DNA from: Priapulus caudatus
Taxonomy: Eukaryota > Priapulida > Priapulimorpha > Priapulimorphida > Priapulidae
Direction: 5' to 3'
Length of the DNA stretch: 33,623 nucleotides
NCBI RefSeq assembly: GCF_000485595.1
Contig: NW_014579878.1
Coordinates: forward strand, 2,685-36,307
Below the pieces are notes generated by a model that did not search any database, was not told the origin of the DNA, and saw only the letters and a program-made list of their open reading frames with translations. Shown here piece after piece: positions 19,168 to 26,838 of this stretch; positions within the stretch are counted from its first letter, which is position 1, and the number at the start of each line of letters is the position of its first letter. The translations under genes and the position numbers were made by a program.

Positions 19168-19470
19168 GGCTACTTCGGTTTCACCCGTGGCTTCTTTGTC
19201 GACCTCCCAAGCTACTTCGGTTTCACCGCTGCTTCAGCGTTGACCTCCAGGGCTACTTCGGTTTCACAAGCGGCTTCTGCGTCGATCTCAACGGCTACTT
19301 TGGCTTCACTCGCGGCTTCTGCGTCGACCTCCATGGCTACTTCGGTCTCACCCGCGGCTTCTGCGTCGACCTCCACGGCTACCTCGGTCTCACCCGCGGC
19401 TTCTGCGTCGACCTCCACGGCTACTTCGGTCTCACCCGCGGCTTCTGTGTCGACCTCCCAAGCTGCCGGC
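19064..19470 (-). repeat. 42-bp coding minisatellite in the pol tail (9-10 units)
   Basis: Plus-strand unit starts (GCTTCTGCGTCGAC-like) at 19106, 19148, 19190, 19231, 19273, 19315, 19357, 19399 and 19441, with a more diverged unit near 19064. Each unit encodes 14 residues, EVDAEAAGETEVAV in consensus, a strongly acidic alanine-rich repeat. One 41-bp spacing breaks the frame. Confidence 0.9.
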
Positions 19471-19955
19471 TCGTGCTCACCCTCGTACGGCTTAAGATCG
19501 TTGACGTTGACTACCTTAGTACCTGCTCCTTCAGAGCGCTGTATCCATCGAAGATTCCCGCGGCTGCGGACTACTAGGTAGGGACCTCTCCACGGCCGTC
19601 CCAATTTAATATCCTCCGGGGGATAGAAATACCACACCCACTTCTTAACCCCCATGTCGCACGGCCGTACTTTGCGATCGTAGTTTCGCCGCTGTCGCTC
19701 GGCGGCTTTCCCTAAGTTCGTGCGGGCTCGGTCGTGCGCTTCAGCGGTTGCCCGTCGCATCCATTCTACGTACTCGTTTGGGCATTGGGGCATCACGTCG
19801 TCAGTCGGCGGCAGCCACATCAGGTCGATTGGCGTCCCTACTTCTCGACCGAACATCATCAAATTAGGACTCACCCCCGTACTCTCTTGCGCGGTGCCCC
19901 GATACGCGGCCATCACGTAGGGCAGGTGACCGACCGCATCTGCAGCGTGCGGTTA
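19212..19955 (-). pseudogene. Integrase C-terminal region plus acidic repeat tail, frameshifted from pol
   Basis: In this frame the sequence reads GHLPYVMAAYRGTAQESTG, the segment that in Ty3/Gypsy integrases follows the catalytic glutamate by roughly 30-40 residues. It is followed by MMFGREVGTPIDL, a helical stretch (NLGKAAERQRRNYDRKV) and the GPY/F module (VWYFYPPEDIKLG, WRGPYLVV, KVVNVNDLKPYEG) that binds DNA or chromatin in this family. The tail is the 14-residue acidic repeat. It lies in a different frame from 19913-22981, and about 20 residues that normally link the two parts are missing, so a deletion with frame loss occurred close to 19940. Confidence 0.85.
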
Positions 19956-22900
19956 AATCTCTCCAGTCCGTCCAACTGCGGATGGTAGGGGGTCGTTCGG
20001 GTCTTCTTCATCCCTAGAAGCTCGCATACTCCCGCAAACAGCTGCGACTCAAAGTTCCTTCCTTGATTAGCATGCAAGCGTTGTGGCATCCCGAACCTCG
20101 CGAAGAAGTGTGTGACCAGACAGTCCGCAGTAGTCTGTGCCTTCTGGTCGGGTAGGGCGTACGCTTCTGTCCATTTTGTGAAATAGTCACAGATTACGAG
20201 GATATGTTGATTACCCCCGCGCGTGAGTGGTAGCGGCCCTAGGAAGTCAATTGCCACTCTCTCCATGGGTGCTCCCACGGGCTGCTGCTGGAGTGCTGCA
20301 CGTCGGCTGCGTGTCCCTCGCCTTCGGGCGCACACCTCGCACTGTCGACACCAGCGCTGCACGTCACCTCGCATCCCTGGCCACATAAAACGCTGCCGAA
20401 TTCGCTCCACTGTCTTCATGCTGCCCAGGTGCCCCGAAACGCGACCTCCATGTTGCATGGCCAGAATCTCTCGCCGTATCTCGGGTGGCGCGACCAGCTG
20501 CAACCGCTGCAATCGTCCTCGCCGTCCTCCTATCCACCGGTGATATAACAACCCTTGATGCACCTCCAACCTATCCCAGCTGTGCCATAGGGTTTTTCCT
20601 TCCTGGGATAGTGCGGCAGTCTCTTCGTAGGTAGGCTGCTTCTCTGTCGCTTTCCTCCACGCCAGCACTTGCCCCAGCGTCGGGTCGTCCTCCTGCCATC
20701 TCCTCATTTGTTCCCCCGTCCAGGGGGTGAGACCCGCAGGGTCCGCCCTTGCGCTTCGGATTTTCCTTAGGGGTATCTCTTGGCAGTCGGGACAGTCCTC
20801 CCGTTTACATCGACGGCGGGGAGCTTGTCGGGACAATCCGTCGGCGTTCCCATGCAGCCGTCCCGCGCGATGTTCGATGCGGAGGTCGAAGGTCCCCAGG
20901 AAGGCGATCCACCTCGCCACCATCCCTTCGGGTTCCTTAAAGTTCATGAGCCATGTGAGGGACGCATGGTCAGTTCGCACCAGGAAAGGTCTCCCTTGTA
21001 GATAGTGTCGGAATTGCTTCACCGCGGTCACCACCGCCAACAGTTCCCGATGCGTGGCGCAGTACCCTCTCTGGGCGGTGGAGAGTGTTTTGCTCGAGTA
21101 GGCAATGGCCCGCTCCTCCCCATCCTGCTCCTGAGACAGCACCGCACCCAGGCCGGTTCCACTGGCGTCAGTGTCCACCGTGAACATTCCCTCGGCACGG
21201 GGATAGGCCAATATGGGTGCCTCTGTCAACCGCCGAATCAGTTCCCGGAAGGCTTCCTCACATTCCTCCGTCCATTTAAAGGCATGTTCCTTGCGGGTCA
21301 ACGTCGTCAAGGGTCCTGCGATAGTGGCGAACCCCTCGATAAATCGTCGATAATAGTTCGCGAATCCAAGGAAGCTTCGCACGTCACTCACCCCCGTTGG
21401 TCGCTCCCATTCCTGTACAGCCTCTATCTTCCTCGGGTCGCAGCGAACTCCCTCTCGGGACACCACGTGTCCCAGAAACGCCACGCTCTGCTGAAACAGG
21501 CTGCATTTGCTGGGTTTTAGCTTCAAGCCGGCCTCCTCGAGTCGTTTAAACACATGTCGGAGGTTACCGAGCGCGTGGTCAAAGGTAGCGCCAAACACCA
21601 CTACGTCGTCTAAGTAGACGAGGCACTCCTTCCACTGGAGGCCCCTGAGAACGAGCTCCATCAAGCGCTCAAAGGTTGCCGGGGCATTGCAGAGGCCATA
21701 AGGCATCACCCGGAATTCGTACAGGCCTCCTTTTACGGCAAAGGCAGTCTTGGCAGCGTCCCTCGGGTTCATCTCCACCTGCCAGTACCCACTAGCCAAG
21801 TCCAGGGTGGAAAACCACGCTGCCCCCGCAAGGGAATCGAATGTGTCGTCGATCCTAGGGAGCGGATACGCATCCTTGCTAGTCAACTCGTTCACCTTGC
21901 GGTAGTCCACGCAGAATCGTATTGACCCATCTTTCTTTGCCACGAGAACTACCGGGGATGCCCATGGGCTGGCGCTTGGTCGCACCACTCCCTGCGCGAG
22001 CATCCGATCTAGCTCTTGATCGAGAGCCACCTGTCTCCCCCACGGGCATCTTCTCGCCGGCTGCTTCCGTGGTCGGTGATCTTGTGTGTCGATCTCATGC
22101 TGCACCAAGCCTGTTCTCCCAAGCGCGTCGCCGGGCCCCGCAAACAAATGCGTATTCTCTTGAAGCATGGCCGCCACCTCTTCTCGCTGCTCCTCCGTCA
22201 GCTCTCCATCCACGCCATCTATCAATGGCTGCAGGTGCTCGGCTAGCCTACCGCCTGGTTCTGGGGTTGCATTCGGGTCTTCCCCTCGGGTGGTCCCGAC
22301 CATGACAATGCCCTCAAGCCGAGCTAACTCCATGCCCTTCGGGATGACCACCTCACTCGCTCCAACGTTGACTATCGAAAGAGGTACTCGTCCTCCTCGG
22401 GTGTCCACCAAACATCGGGCCATCACCAGCTCACCACCTAGTCCTCGCTCTCGGAATTTTCGCGTCGGCTCTGCCACAGCTAGGCATACTCTGGGCCAGC
22501 GTTTTCCTCGCATGGTCCCGAGGACGACAGCTCCATGTCCAGGAGGGATGCACACCTTCTCGGCTGACCACAGCCGCCGGGCTTCCGTCGGCTTGCCACC
22601 CTGTAGCACGTGAGTTACTCCGTCGATCACCAAGTACCCACGGCCGACGTCAAATTGACAACTTTTTCGACCCAGGAAGTCCATTCCCAGCACACCCCCG
22701 CTGTCTCCCATCCTGACTACCAATACGTCATGAAGAAACTTCTGACCCCCCAGACCTAGCTCGAGGCGGCATTCCCCAGTTGTCGGCAGCGCCCGGTGCT
22801 GCACGTCCATCACGCCCGCCATCGTGGGTCGCAGTCTCACAGCCCCTGCGGGGAGGCTCGCAAACGCTGATGCTGACAGCAGCGTAACCTCGGCGCCTGT

Positions 22901-22981
22901 ATCCACCAAGAACTCGACAGGATTTCCTGCCACTTCCAATGTCACTCTCCATGAGAACCGATTCTGCACTGACCCTACCAA
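19913..22981 (-). CDS. pol: Ty3/Gypsy Pol polyprotein: protease, reverse transcriptase, RNase H, integrase (C-terminus lost)
   Basis: The 1022-codon frame is reached by -1 frameshifting from gag; its first codon here is TTG, not a true initiator. Protease: DTGA at residues 27-30. Reverse transcriptase: VAKKDGSIRFCVDYRKVN, YPLPRIDDTFDSL, FSTLDLASGYWQ and the catalytic YLDD at 456-459. RNase H: DTDASGTGLGAVLSQ (Asp 605), THRELLAV and RTDHASL. Integrase: zinc-binding H/H/C/C starting at His 844 (HGGRVSGHLG, CRQCEVC), then the core with Asp 912 (AIDFLGP) and Glu 1007 (DGLERFNRTL). The second catalytic Asp is Asn 972 (HANQGRNF instead of the usual H.DQG.NF), and one residue is missing just before the Glu, so this integrase should be inactive. 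The frame ends about 10 residues after the Glu, where a deletion shifts the reading frame. Confidence 0.93.
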   Translation of the reverse strand: MVGSVQNRFSWRVTLEVAGNPVEFLVDTGAEVTLLSASAFASLPAGAVRLRPTMAGVMDVQHRALPTTGECRLELGLGGQKFLHDVLVVRMGDSGGVLGMDFLGRKSCQFDVGRGYLVIDGVTHVLQGGKPTEARRLWSAEKVCIPPGHGAVVLGTMRGKRWPRVCLAVAEPTRKFRERGLGGELVMARCLVDTRGGRVPLSIVNVGASEVVIPKGMELARLEGIVMVGTTRGEDPNATPEPGGRLAEHLQPLIDGVDGELTEEQREEVAAMLQENTHLFAGPGDALGRTGLVQHEIDTQDHRPRKQPARRCPWGRQVALDQELDRMLAQGVVRPSASPWASPVVLVAKKDGSIRFCVDYRKVNELTSKDAYPLPRIDDTFDSLAGAAWFSTLDLASGYWQVEMNPRDAAKTAFAVKGGLYEFRVMPYGLCNAPATFERLMELVLRGLQWKECLVYLDDVVVFGATFDHALGNLRHVFKRLEEAGLKLKPSKCSLFQQSVAFLGHVVSREGVRCDPRKIEAVQEWERPTGVSDVRSFLGFANYYRRFIEGFATIAGPLTTLTRKEHAFKWTEECEEAFRELIRRLTEAPILAYPRAEGMFTVDTDASGTGLGAVLSQEQDGEERAIAYSSKTLSTAQRGYCATHRELLAVVTAVKQFRHYLQGRPFLVRTDHASLTWLMNFKEPEGMVARWIAFLGTFDLRIEHRAGRLHGNADGLSRQAPRRRCKREDCPDCQEIPLRKIRSARADPAGLTPWTGEQMRRWQEDDPTLGQVLAWRKATEKQPTYEETAALSQEGKTLWHSWDRLEVHQGLLYHRWIGGRRGRLQRLQLVAPPEIRREILAMQHGGRVSGHLGSMKTVERIRQRFMWPGMRGDVQRWCRQCEVCARRRGTRSRRAALQQQPVGAPMERVAIDFLGPLPLTRGGNQHILVICDYFTKWTEAYALPDQKAQTTADCLVTHFFARFGMPQRLHANQGRNFESQLFAGVCELLGMKKTRTTPYHPQLDGLERFNRTLQMRSVTCPT

Positions 22982-23013
22982 TCCTTGTTTCCTACGTCGC
23001 CGTACTCGCTGTC

Positions 23014-23043
23014 GGGCAGCGGCCGCCGGCGCCGGCCGAGCCC
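23014..23043 (-). promoter_or_regulatory. Frameshift-stimulating hairpin
   Basis: The minus strand reads GGGC-TCGGCC-...-GGCCGCT-GCCC. Outer GGGC/GCCC and inner CGGCC/GGCCG arms pair around a GC-rich loop. It starts 6 nt after the slippery heptamer, the spacing usual for -1 frameshift stimulators. Confidence 0.7.
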
Positions 23044-23340
23044 TTACAAGTTTCCCTGTACCTGTCCGGCAGCTGGTTTGGGTTCCCTGCTCTCATTCTC
23101 GGGAGGCCCCGCAAATCCATTGGGTCTTGGTCCCAATCTTCGGGCTGCTTCGGTGGACGTCGGCCAGTTTCTCCCAGCCGCACCGTAGGGTCGTCCCACA
23201 CCTCGTCGTCGCAGGCGCGGGCAGTCCCGACTGAAGTGGCCTTGCTCCCCACACTCATAACACCGGCCACCTCCTTCTCTCAGACCGCTCTGCCTGTCAG
23301 GTACCCGCGGTGCTTGCGGGCCACGTTTGACAGCTCCCAA
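23044..23340 (-). CDS. gag: Gag nucleocapsid part with one CCHC zinc knuckle (frame-separated)
   Basis: About 98 codons to the TAA at 23044-23046. CYECGEQGHFSRDC (residues 27-40 of this frame) is a perfect CX2CX4HX4C zinc knuckle, the nucleic-acid-binding module of retroelement nucleocapsids, with basic flanks (RLRRRGVGR). The frame has a TAA immediately upstream (23341-23343) and no ATG, so it is the continuation of gag after a lost or gained base, not an independent gene. It ends at the -1 frameshift signal feeding pol. Confidence 0.85.
   Translation of the reverse strand: MGAVKRGPQAPRVPDRQSGLREGGGRCYECGEQGHFSRDCPRLRRRGVGRPYGAAGRNWPTSTEAARRLGPRPNGFAGPPENESREPKPAAGQVQGNL
23050..23056 (-). 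promoter_or_regulatory. -1 ribosomal frameshift slippery heptamer GGGAAAC
   Basis: In the zinc-knuckle frame the codons are (CA)G GGA AAC TTG TAA: an X XXY YYZ heptamer two codons before the gag stop (23044-23046). Slipping back one base continues in exactly the frame of pol (AAA CTT GTA AGG ...). GGGAAAC is a known functional heptamer in retroviruses (for example the gag-pro site of type D simian retroviruses). Confidence 0.8.
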
Positions 23341-24320
23341 TTACTCACCAGTTCCCTGAGAAGCCGTGCAATCTCCTTTATTTCTCTACTCGACTGATCT
23401 TCAACCCCGAGCAGTTAGGGGATGGCCGCGGCTACAGGAATGGGTGGCTCCACCTCGCGTGCGACGCCTTCAAAGATCACTGGGGCTGTGAGCGGTTTAC
23501 GTGTTGCCCGTCTTTTCCTTACCATTGCTTCGTAGTCTGCTGCGCTTTCGGCGACCTCCTCAATCGTGACGCACCTCTGGCCCATGACGTACAACTCATG
23601 GCCCTCTGTCGGCAGCTCTCCCTTTAGCCGCGGCACCAGCCACTTCCCGATCTGTGCATCGTTCATCTCGGGCATAGCCAGCTTTCCTAATTTGCGCAGC
23701 TGCCGCGCATATTCGGGCCAGCTTTCATCCTCGCTGCGGCGTCGCCCCAGAAGTGCGGCTTGACTCTGGGTCTCTCTCTGATCGGGCCCGTAACGAGCGT
23801 TCAGCGTTTCTCTCAGCTGGCTTTCACTCTGTCGACCTGCCACCTCAGAGAGAATTCCCACTGCGGGCCAGGCAAGTGTGGCCGCCAGTTGATCGGCCCG
23901 CGCCGTTTCATTCCACCCGTGGTAGCGTGCTGCCACGTCAAATCTGCTAAGGAATGCCTCTAGGGGTTCCGTTCCTACCCCCGAGAATGTGTCTAGTCGA
24001 ATTGGGCACCCTGGCGGGTTAGGGTGGACGGGTGCGTCGGGTCCTACCTGTGGAGCTATTCCCCGATCATTATTCGCGACCTCGGGGCATGCCGTCCCTC
24101 GTGGCTGCCGGAGTGGGCGTCTCTGGTTCTCTCTTTCCTCCATCGCTGTCCAGTCGTCACTCTTATGGCGATGCTCATGTCGGCGGCGTCTCCTTCTCTC
24201 ACATTCTCTGCACTTCGGTCCCTTCCTTGCCCTCGGGGGCCCCCGACAGTCACTCTCCTCACCCCAACTCGACTCGGTGCTTGTTTCCCGTGACCACTGT
24301 CTCCTTGCTTCGGGATCTAG
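23280..24320 (-). pseudogene. gag: Gag matrix/capsid region, interrupted by an in-frame TAA
   Basis: The frame is open from the TAG at 24321-24323 to TAA at 23415-23417, then continues without stop to TGA at 23280-23282. The core has the retrotransposon-gag capsid pattern: RLDTFSGVGTEPLEAFLSRF, a GWNET motif, LAATLAWPAVGIL, LRETLNARYGPDQRE, then SWPEYARQLRKLGKLAMPEM and TIEEVAESAADYEAM. The piece after the TAA (REIKEIARLLRELV) looks like continued gag, so the TAA is probably a mutation. An ATG at 24141-24143 (MEEREN) exists, but upstream basic sequence (CRECERRRRRR) in the same frame suggests that the original protein began earlier. A further frame change near 23283-23340 leads to the zinc knuckle. 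Confidence 0.8.
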
Positions 24321-24655
24321 CTAGCTGCGGGGGCTCTCGACGGTGGTGGCACTTCGGGGGCTCCCGACGGTGGTGGCACTTCGGGGGCTCCCGACGGTGG
24401 TGGCACTTCGGGGGCTCCCGACGGTGGTGGCACTTCGGGGGCTCCCGACGGGGGTGGCACTTCGGGTGCTGCGGGGGCTCCCGACGGTGGTGCCCTTTCT
24501 CTCGCTATAGCGGCCTCTAACATTTCCATCAGGCGGGTCGTCCGGCATCTTTCCTCGCGTCTCCACGCTCTCTCTTCTTCTTCTCCCTCTCTGCTCTGCT
24601 CATCCCCTTCCATCAATTCACTCCTCTCTGGACTCACCCCTGCTGGCTGGCTCAA
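24317..24655 (-). pseudogene. gag: Gag N-terminal region with Pro-rich repeats (frame-separated)
   Basis: Open frame ending at TAG 24317-24319 with no ATG at its apparent start. It encodes a charged stretch (ELMEGDEQSREGEEEE, RLMEMLEAAIARE) likely to be helical, followed by SGAPEVPPP repeated about five times. It lies between the 59-codon ATG-initiated frame (24618-24797) and the capsid frame (24320 leftwards), each in a different frame. I take the three as one former gag N-terminus split by indels. Confidence 0.65.
24329..24500 (-). repeat. 27-bp coding minisatellite in gag (5 units plus a partial)
   Basis: Plus-strand units GGGGGCTCCCGACGGTGGTG... start at 24329, 24356, 24383, 24410 and 24437. 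A variant unit at 24464 carries an extra GGGTGCTGC before a final partial unit at 24473. Each unit encodes SGAPEVPPP. Confidence 0.9.
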
Positions 24656-24797
24656 GTCTCCTTGATTCCTCGGCCTGCCCCGAATCCGTCGTGCTCTCCC
24701 CTACCTCCTGTATGTGCGCCAGCGGTTCCTCTGTCTCACTGGCAAGCTCATCCTCGCCTCCACGTGTGCTCCTTGTCTGTCGTCTCGATGTTGCCAT
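24618..24797 (-). pseudogene. gag: Likely true start of gag (59 codons, then out of frame)
   Basis: The first ATG after the PBS (24795-24797) opens a 59-codon frame starting MATSRRQTRSTRGGEDEL, rich in Glu/Ser/Thr/Arg, and stops at TGA 24618-24620. Its end overlaps the next frame (24655), which continues with similar acidic composition. It lies only 16 nt downstream of the PBS, a normal leader position. I read it as the original gag N-terminus, disconnected by a one- or two-base indel. Confidence 0.6.
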
Positions 24798-24813
24798 CTT
24801 GCCCGCAGAAATC

Positions 24814-24831
24814 CTGGTCTGTACGGCGCCA
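24814..24831 (-). promoter_or_regulatory. Primer-binding site (PBS)
   Basis: The minus strand reads TGGCGCCGTACAGACCAG one base after the end of the 5' LTR (CGTTACA). TGG is the complement of the universal tRNA CCA end, and TGGCGCC is shared with PBS of tRNA-Lys-primed elements, but the following bases match that PBS only with a gap and changes. The tRNA is not assigned. Confidence 0.75.
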
Positions 24832-24832
24832 G

Positions 24833-25454
24833 TGTAACGTTTTTTCCTTCCTTCTCCTCTCCTTCTATCCGTGATCGTATACTAGGTTCGGGCGTGGCCG
24901 AAGTTCTCCTTGGGAAGTTACGTCTCCCACCCAGATTCTACCAGGACTCGTGGACGAAACGAACAGCAACAAGAGACGTACAGAACAACGCTTTTATTAA
25001 CACACTACTTACTACACGGGAGAGTGGTCGCCAGTTACCGCAGCGATCTCCTCTCGCCCACCAAGACTAAGCTGGGTGCTGGTGCACAACACATTGCTAC
25101 TCTCACCCTACATTCGCATCTCAGCGCGTTGGAGATTCACTCCGCTGTCACTGCGGGCGCGACGATGCTCTCCTTGTTTACACCACAATAATTACAATCG
25201 TCCTAGCCATCCGGCCTATATAGCACCACAAAATAAAAACCGTGCTGATGACACGTCCGCCCTCTTCCACTGTTGGCTGTCAAGAGAGCGAGCACGCTCG
25301 CCTCACATCACAATGTCATGCGCGCACACGATCTCTTGCTCGCGCCCTCTATAACATTAATTCCTGCATGATCACAATAAACGTATAACTGTAACGTTGA
25401 CGATTGTGCAAGGAGATGACGGGTAACACACGAACAGCTATCGACTTCGCCACA
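24833..25454 (-). repeat. 5' LTR of the Ty3/Gypsy element
   Basis: Same TGTGGCGAAG...CGTTACA ends as the left LTR. TATATA at 25217-25222 would serve as the promoter, and AATAAA at 24993-24998 as the polyadenylation signal. Transcription would run leftwards into gag. Confidence 0.92.
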
Positions 25455-25458
25455 GTAT
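25455..25458. other. Target-site duplication GTAT, right copy
   Basis: Follows CGCCACA at the LTR end and matches 14921-14924. This shows that the two LTRs belong to one insertion and that the ends have not been rearranged. Confidence 0.75.
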
Positions 25459-25770
25459 AGATTCACAACAAATAAATCATACAGGTAGTTTTCGCTAGTA
25501 GAAATGTTACAATAGTGAGTGCGTGATCTACTAGCACCACCTAGCAAGTGTGTAGTGTATTCTTAGAGAAATGATATTATACAGGTACTTTAAGCTCGAA
25601 TTTGGAGGTGCTTCCCAGTATGTGTGAGTATACAGCGAACCATTTATACATAAACTATTGATTCGTGCGTGAAAACCAACTAATGTAGCAGTGTGTGTGT
25701 GGTCATTACGTGAATGGTTTTCCACTGCAGGTGTCTTTTCTCCACGCGTGATTTCACGGTGATATCGTGT
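25459..25770. repeat. Dispersed repeat with CTCF-like motif, copy 1
   Basis: Starts ATTCACAACAAATAAATCAT, includes GATCTACTAGCACCACCTAG (motif 25532-25550) and ends with a GTCATTACG...TCTCCACGCGTGATTTCAC block and ATATCGTGTGGAGA. Related blocks in the same order lie at 27150-27565 and, in part, 27785-27895. No coding frame is shared between the copies. Confidence 0.6.
25532..25550 (+). promoter_or_regulatory. CTCF-like motif in dispersed repeat copy 1
   Basis: TAGCACCACCTAGCAAGTG, the most diverged of four related strings. It differs from the 27218 and 27853 copies at two positions, both G-to-A changes. Confidence 0.2.
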
Positions 25771-25774
25771 GGAG

Positions 25775-26065
25775 ACACACACATCACACACACGCACGCG
25801 CGCACGCACACCCCGCATTCACACACATACGGGCATGCGCACGCACAATCACACGCACACCCACGCACACACATACCAATTTACACATACGGGCGCGCAC
25901 ACATACACGCACACGCACATGCACACGGACACACACGCATACATACATACATACGCACACGCACACGCACACGCGCACACGCGCACATACACATATACAC
26001 ACCCGTGCCGGTGTGGCGGCGTGAGTTCGTGCGTGCGTGCGTGCGTGCGTTCGTGCGTGCGTTTA
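25775..26065. repeat. (CA)n/(ACGC)n microsatellite block ending in (GTGC)n
   Basis: CACACA, CGCACG and ACATAC runs, with GTGCGTGCGTGC at 26028-26060. Thr/His/Arg-rich frames across it are repeat artefacts. Confidence 0.9.
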
Positions 26066-26334
26066 GTGTGGCTTAATTGCTATGCTAGGTGAAGGGTCCA
26101 CCTAATTACATGCTTATTATTATACCTTTAATCCACATTTAGTATAGCTTAGCATTTATCATTTCAACCCGTGAGAAAACACATTAATAGTTTAACACAA
26201 TTTCAAAAGGTTATGGTATATATAGTGTGGTATGTGTGTTCTCTTAGACAATTGAAACAGCGTCTAAAAATGTCAGAGCATTGGGAGCCGGGTAAGCGCG
26301 GGCACGGTTACACCTCCCATTGTCAAATATTTGC
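26066..26334. other. No recognisable feature
   Basis: AT-rich DNA without coding or transposon signatures. Confidence 0.4.
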
Positions 26335-26485
26335 ACACACGCGCGCGCGCACGCACACACCGCATTCACACACATACGGGCATACGCACGCACAATCACA
26401 CGCGCTCCCACATACCACATTTACACACACGCGGGCGCGCGCACACGGACACCGGCACACGCATACGCGCACACACACACAATGG
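26335..26485. repeat. (CA)n/(CGCA)n microsatellite, partial duplicate of the 25775 block
   Basis: CGCACACACCGCATTCACAC followed by ACATACGGGCATACGCACGC repeats wording found at 25804-25850, so this block probably arose by duplication of the earlier one. Confidence 0.75.
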
Positions 26486-26838
26486 CGCGAAGCGATGCCG
26501 CGTGTGGAGCATGTTTATGACTGCGTAGGAGTGACGGGCGCCTGGGAGTGGAGAACGAAAGTAAAACGAAAACCGGTAGCTCCCTCGTCCTATCGTTTCA
26601 TCCTATGAGGAGTTGATAATTATTAAGGATGCGACTCCTATTTCTATCCCTGGTATAGTGTACAGTCTTTTGTAGACATGGCACTGTGTGATATATGTTT
26701 ATTGACAAATGCTGGATGTACAGAAAATACCAGAAATCAAGTAAGTCAAGTAAGTAAGTAGGTAAGTAAGTGGGGTTACTCTAAGCCGTCTTCGTCCACG
26801 CCGTGATCTTGCACGTTGCGGTACCAGGTGATTCACAT
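26486..26838. other. No gene seen; (TAAG)n near 26740-26772
   Basis: Only a short AAGTAAGT microsatellite is evident. Confidence 0.4.

Larger units (their letters stand above)
14925..25454 (-). mobile_element. Full-length Ty3/Gypsy LTR retrotransposon with an extra 3' ORF (10.5 kb)
   Basis: Two LTRs in direct orientation (14925-15550 and 24833-25454), GTAT target duplication, PBS next to the right LTR and PPT next to the left LTR place the element on the minus strand. The order is gag, -1 frameshift site, protease-RT-RNaseH-integrase, repetitive pol tail, spacer with promoter-like motifs, extra ORF, LTR. RT before integrase defines Ty3/Gypsy (Metaviridae) rather than Copia. By eye the LTRs differ at about 40 of 620 positions (about 6%), so the insertion is not recent. 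Gag carries a stop and several frame changes, and integrase carries a catalytic change and a deletion, so this copy is non-autonomous. GC content is higher than in the flanks. Confidence 0.92.

Noticed and set aside
22992-23270. 92-codon minus frame overlapping the zinc-knuckle frame and the frameshift site
   Set aside because: It lies in the third frame, has no knuckle or protease motif, and does not connect gag to pol.
19240-23397. Plus-strand frames opposite pol and gag (for example 22167-22613, 22939-23397)
   Set aside because: They are shadows of the conserved retrotransposon proteins on the minus strand in GC-rich DNA.
25714-26608. His/Thr- or Cys/Val-rich frames in CA/ACGC repeats (also at 31520-32569)
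   Set aside because: They are microsatellite translations present in multiple frames and both strands.
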